Shown here: positions 61,407 through 61,662 of the stretch, piece by piece
How positions within the stretch are numbered: position 1 is the first letter of the stretch
Layout: the number at the start of each line of letters is the position of its first letter
Source: a virus
DNA: 61,662 bases
Strand: one strand, 5' to 3'
IMG/VR virus record: IMGVR_UViG_3300042343_000382
Location: 1-61,662 of that record
Translations under genes and position numbers: made by a program
Notes under the pieces: generated by a model
What the model was told of the DNA's origin: nothing
The model's input: the letters and a program-made list of their open reading frames with translations, nothing else
Database searches by the model: none

Positions 61407-61662
61407 CTAGCTATTAGCTTCGAATAAGAAGAAGTTGTTAGCACCTAAAGTACATAAAGCTCTTTCTGATAAGAAGTGTACTTCCATAGCATCTAAAGAA
61501 GATGTAGCAGCACCACCAGCAGAACCAGTAATCCAAGTTTTGTAACGACGATCTTCTGTTTCAGAAGCTCTGTAACGTACGTGTAAGAATGGTCTCTTAG
61601 CGTTTTTACCTAATACTTGGTCATAAACAGTTGTAGATCCAGCAGGAACTAACACACCATTG
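61407..61662 (-). CDS. Major capsid protein, C-terminal part (continuation of 1..1320)
   Basis: This is the C-terminal end of the capsid gene that starts at 1320. Bases 61497-61662 repeat bases 1-166, so the two pieces join into one 1410-nt gene. The end reads ANNFFLFEANS and stops at 61407, 17 nt before a strong hairpin terminator. The single difference from the other copy (base 61623 A versus base 127 G) changes a Tyr codon silently. Confidence 0.75.
   Translation of the reverse strand, partial: NGVLVPAGSTTVYDQVLGKNAKRPFLHVRYRASETEDRRYKTWITGSAGGAATSSLDAMEVHFLSERALCTLGANNFFLFEANS
61497..61662. repeat. Terminal redundancy, right copy
   Basis: Second copy of bases 1-166. It shows that the contig closes into a circle of about 61496 bp. 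Confidence 0.95.

Noticed and set aside
1-61662. CRISPR array, integrase/attachment site, insertion sequence, phage RNA polymerase or DNA polymerase
   Set aside because: No regular repeat-spacer array, no recombinase signature, no transposase and no polymerase motifs were found in the genes that could be read.

Overview
The window is the complete genome of a virulent-looking tailed dsDNA phage, probably infecting a Bacteroidota (Flavobacterium/Cellulophaga-like) host. Positions 1-166 recur at 61497-61662 with one silent difference inside the major capsid gene, so the molecule is a circular map of about 61496 bp opened inside that gene. Host type is inferred from start codons preceded by A-rich stretches without Shine-Dalgarno sequences, from TAnnTTTG-type promoter boxes, and from gene families typical of Bacteroidota podoviruses. 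The portal, terminase, ring and very long tail proteins look like those of crAss-like and Cellulophaga podophages. No integrase, RNA polymerase or DNA polymerase gene was recognised.

Layout. (1) The minus strand from 20405 leftward through position 1 and on from 61662 to 43205 is one long late region: HNH nuclease, small basic/Cys proteins, lysis cassette (17.0-18.0 kb), fibre and adhesin genes (9.7-16.4 kb), candidate small terminase, large terminase, portal, head fibre, Dps-like protein, scaffold, capsid, then neck/ring proteins, a 1746-residue tail protein, internal virion proteins and a 2126-residue polyvalent protein. TATCTTTG boxes, most followed by TAAAA, recur upstream of late genes. 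(2) A separate minus-strand operon (23119-21148) encodes a 41-residue protein, GroEL and GroES and ends at a strong terminator; a winged-helix regulator lies convergent to it. (3) A 1.27-kb non-coding region (23120-24392) holds repeats, one copy of a 104-bp inverted regulatory repeat, and a type III hammerhead ribozyme in the leader of the first rightward gene. (4) The plus strand from 24393 to 43212 is the early/middle region: many small unknown proteins, a single-strand annealing protein plus PD-(D/E)XK exonuclease, an RNA cluster with a tmRNA and two odd tRNA-like genes, an SSB-like protein, a VirE/D5 primase-helicase, an SF2 helicase, an acyl-CoA thioesterase, a VRR-NUC nuclease, a DnaA-domain-IV-like protein, a metallophosphoesterase and a second HNH nuclease.

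How it fits together: the phage seems to use host polymerases and to bring its own initiation and recombination proteins. It also carries an unusual protein-quality-control set, its own GroEL/GroES pair and its own ribosome-rescue tmRNA. The early and late regions converge at 43.2 kb on a palindromic terminator that encodes the ends of both proteins. The most notable items are the hammerhead ribozyme, the tmRNA with a long tag and flanking anomalous tRNA-like genes, the groEL-groES operon in reversed order, and the outward-facing inverted regulatory repeats at 23.2 and 26.1 kb.
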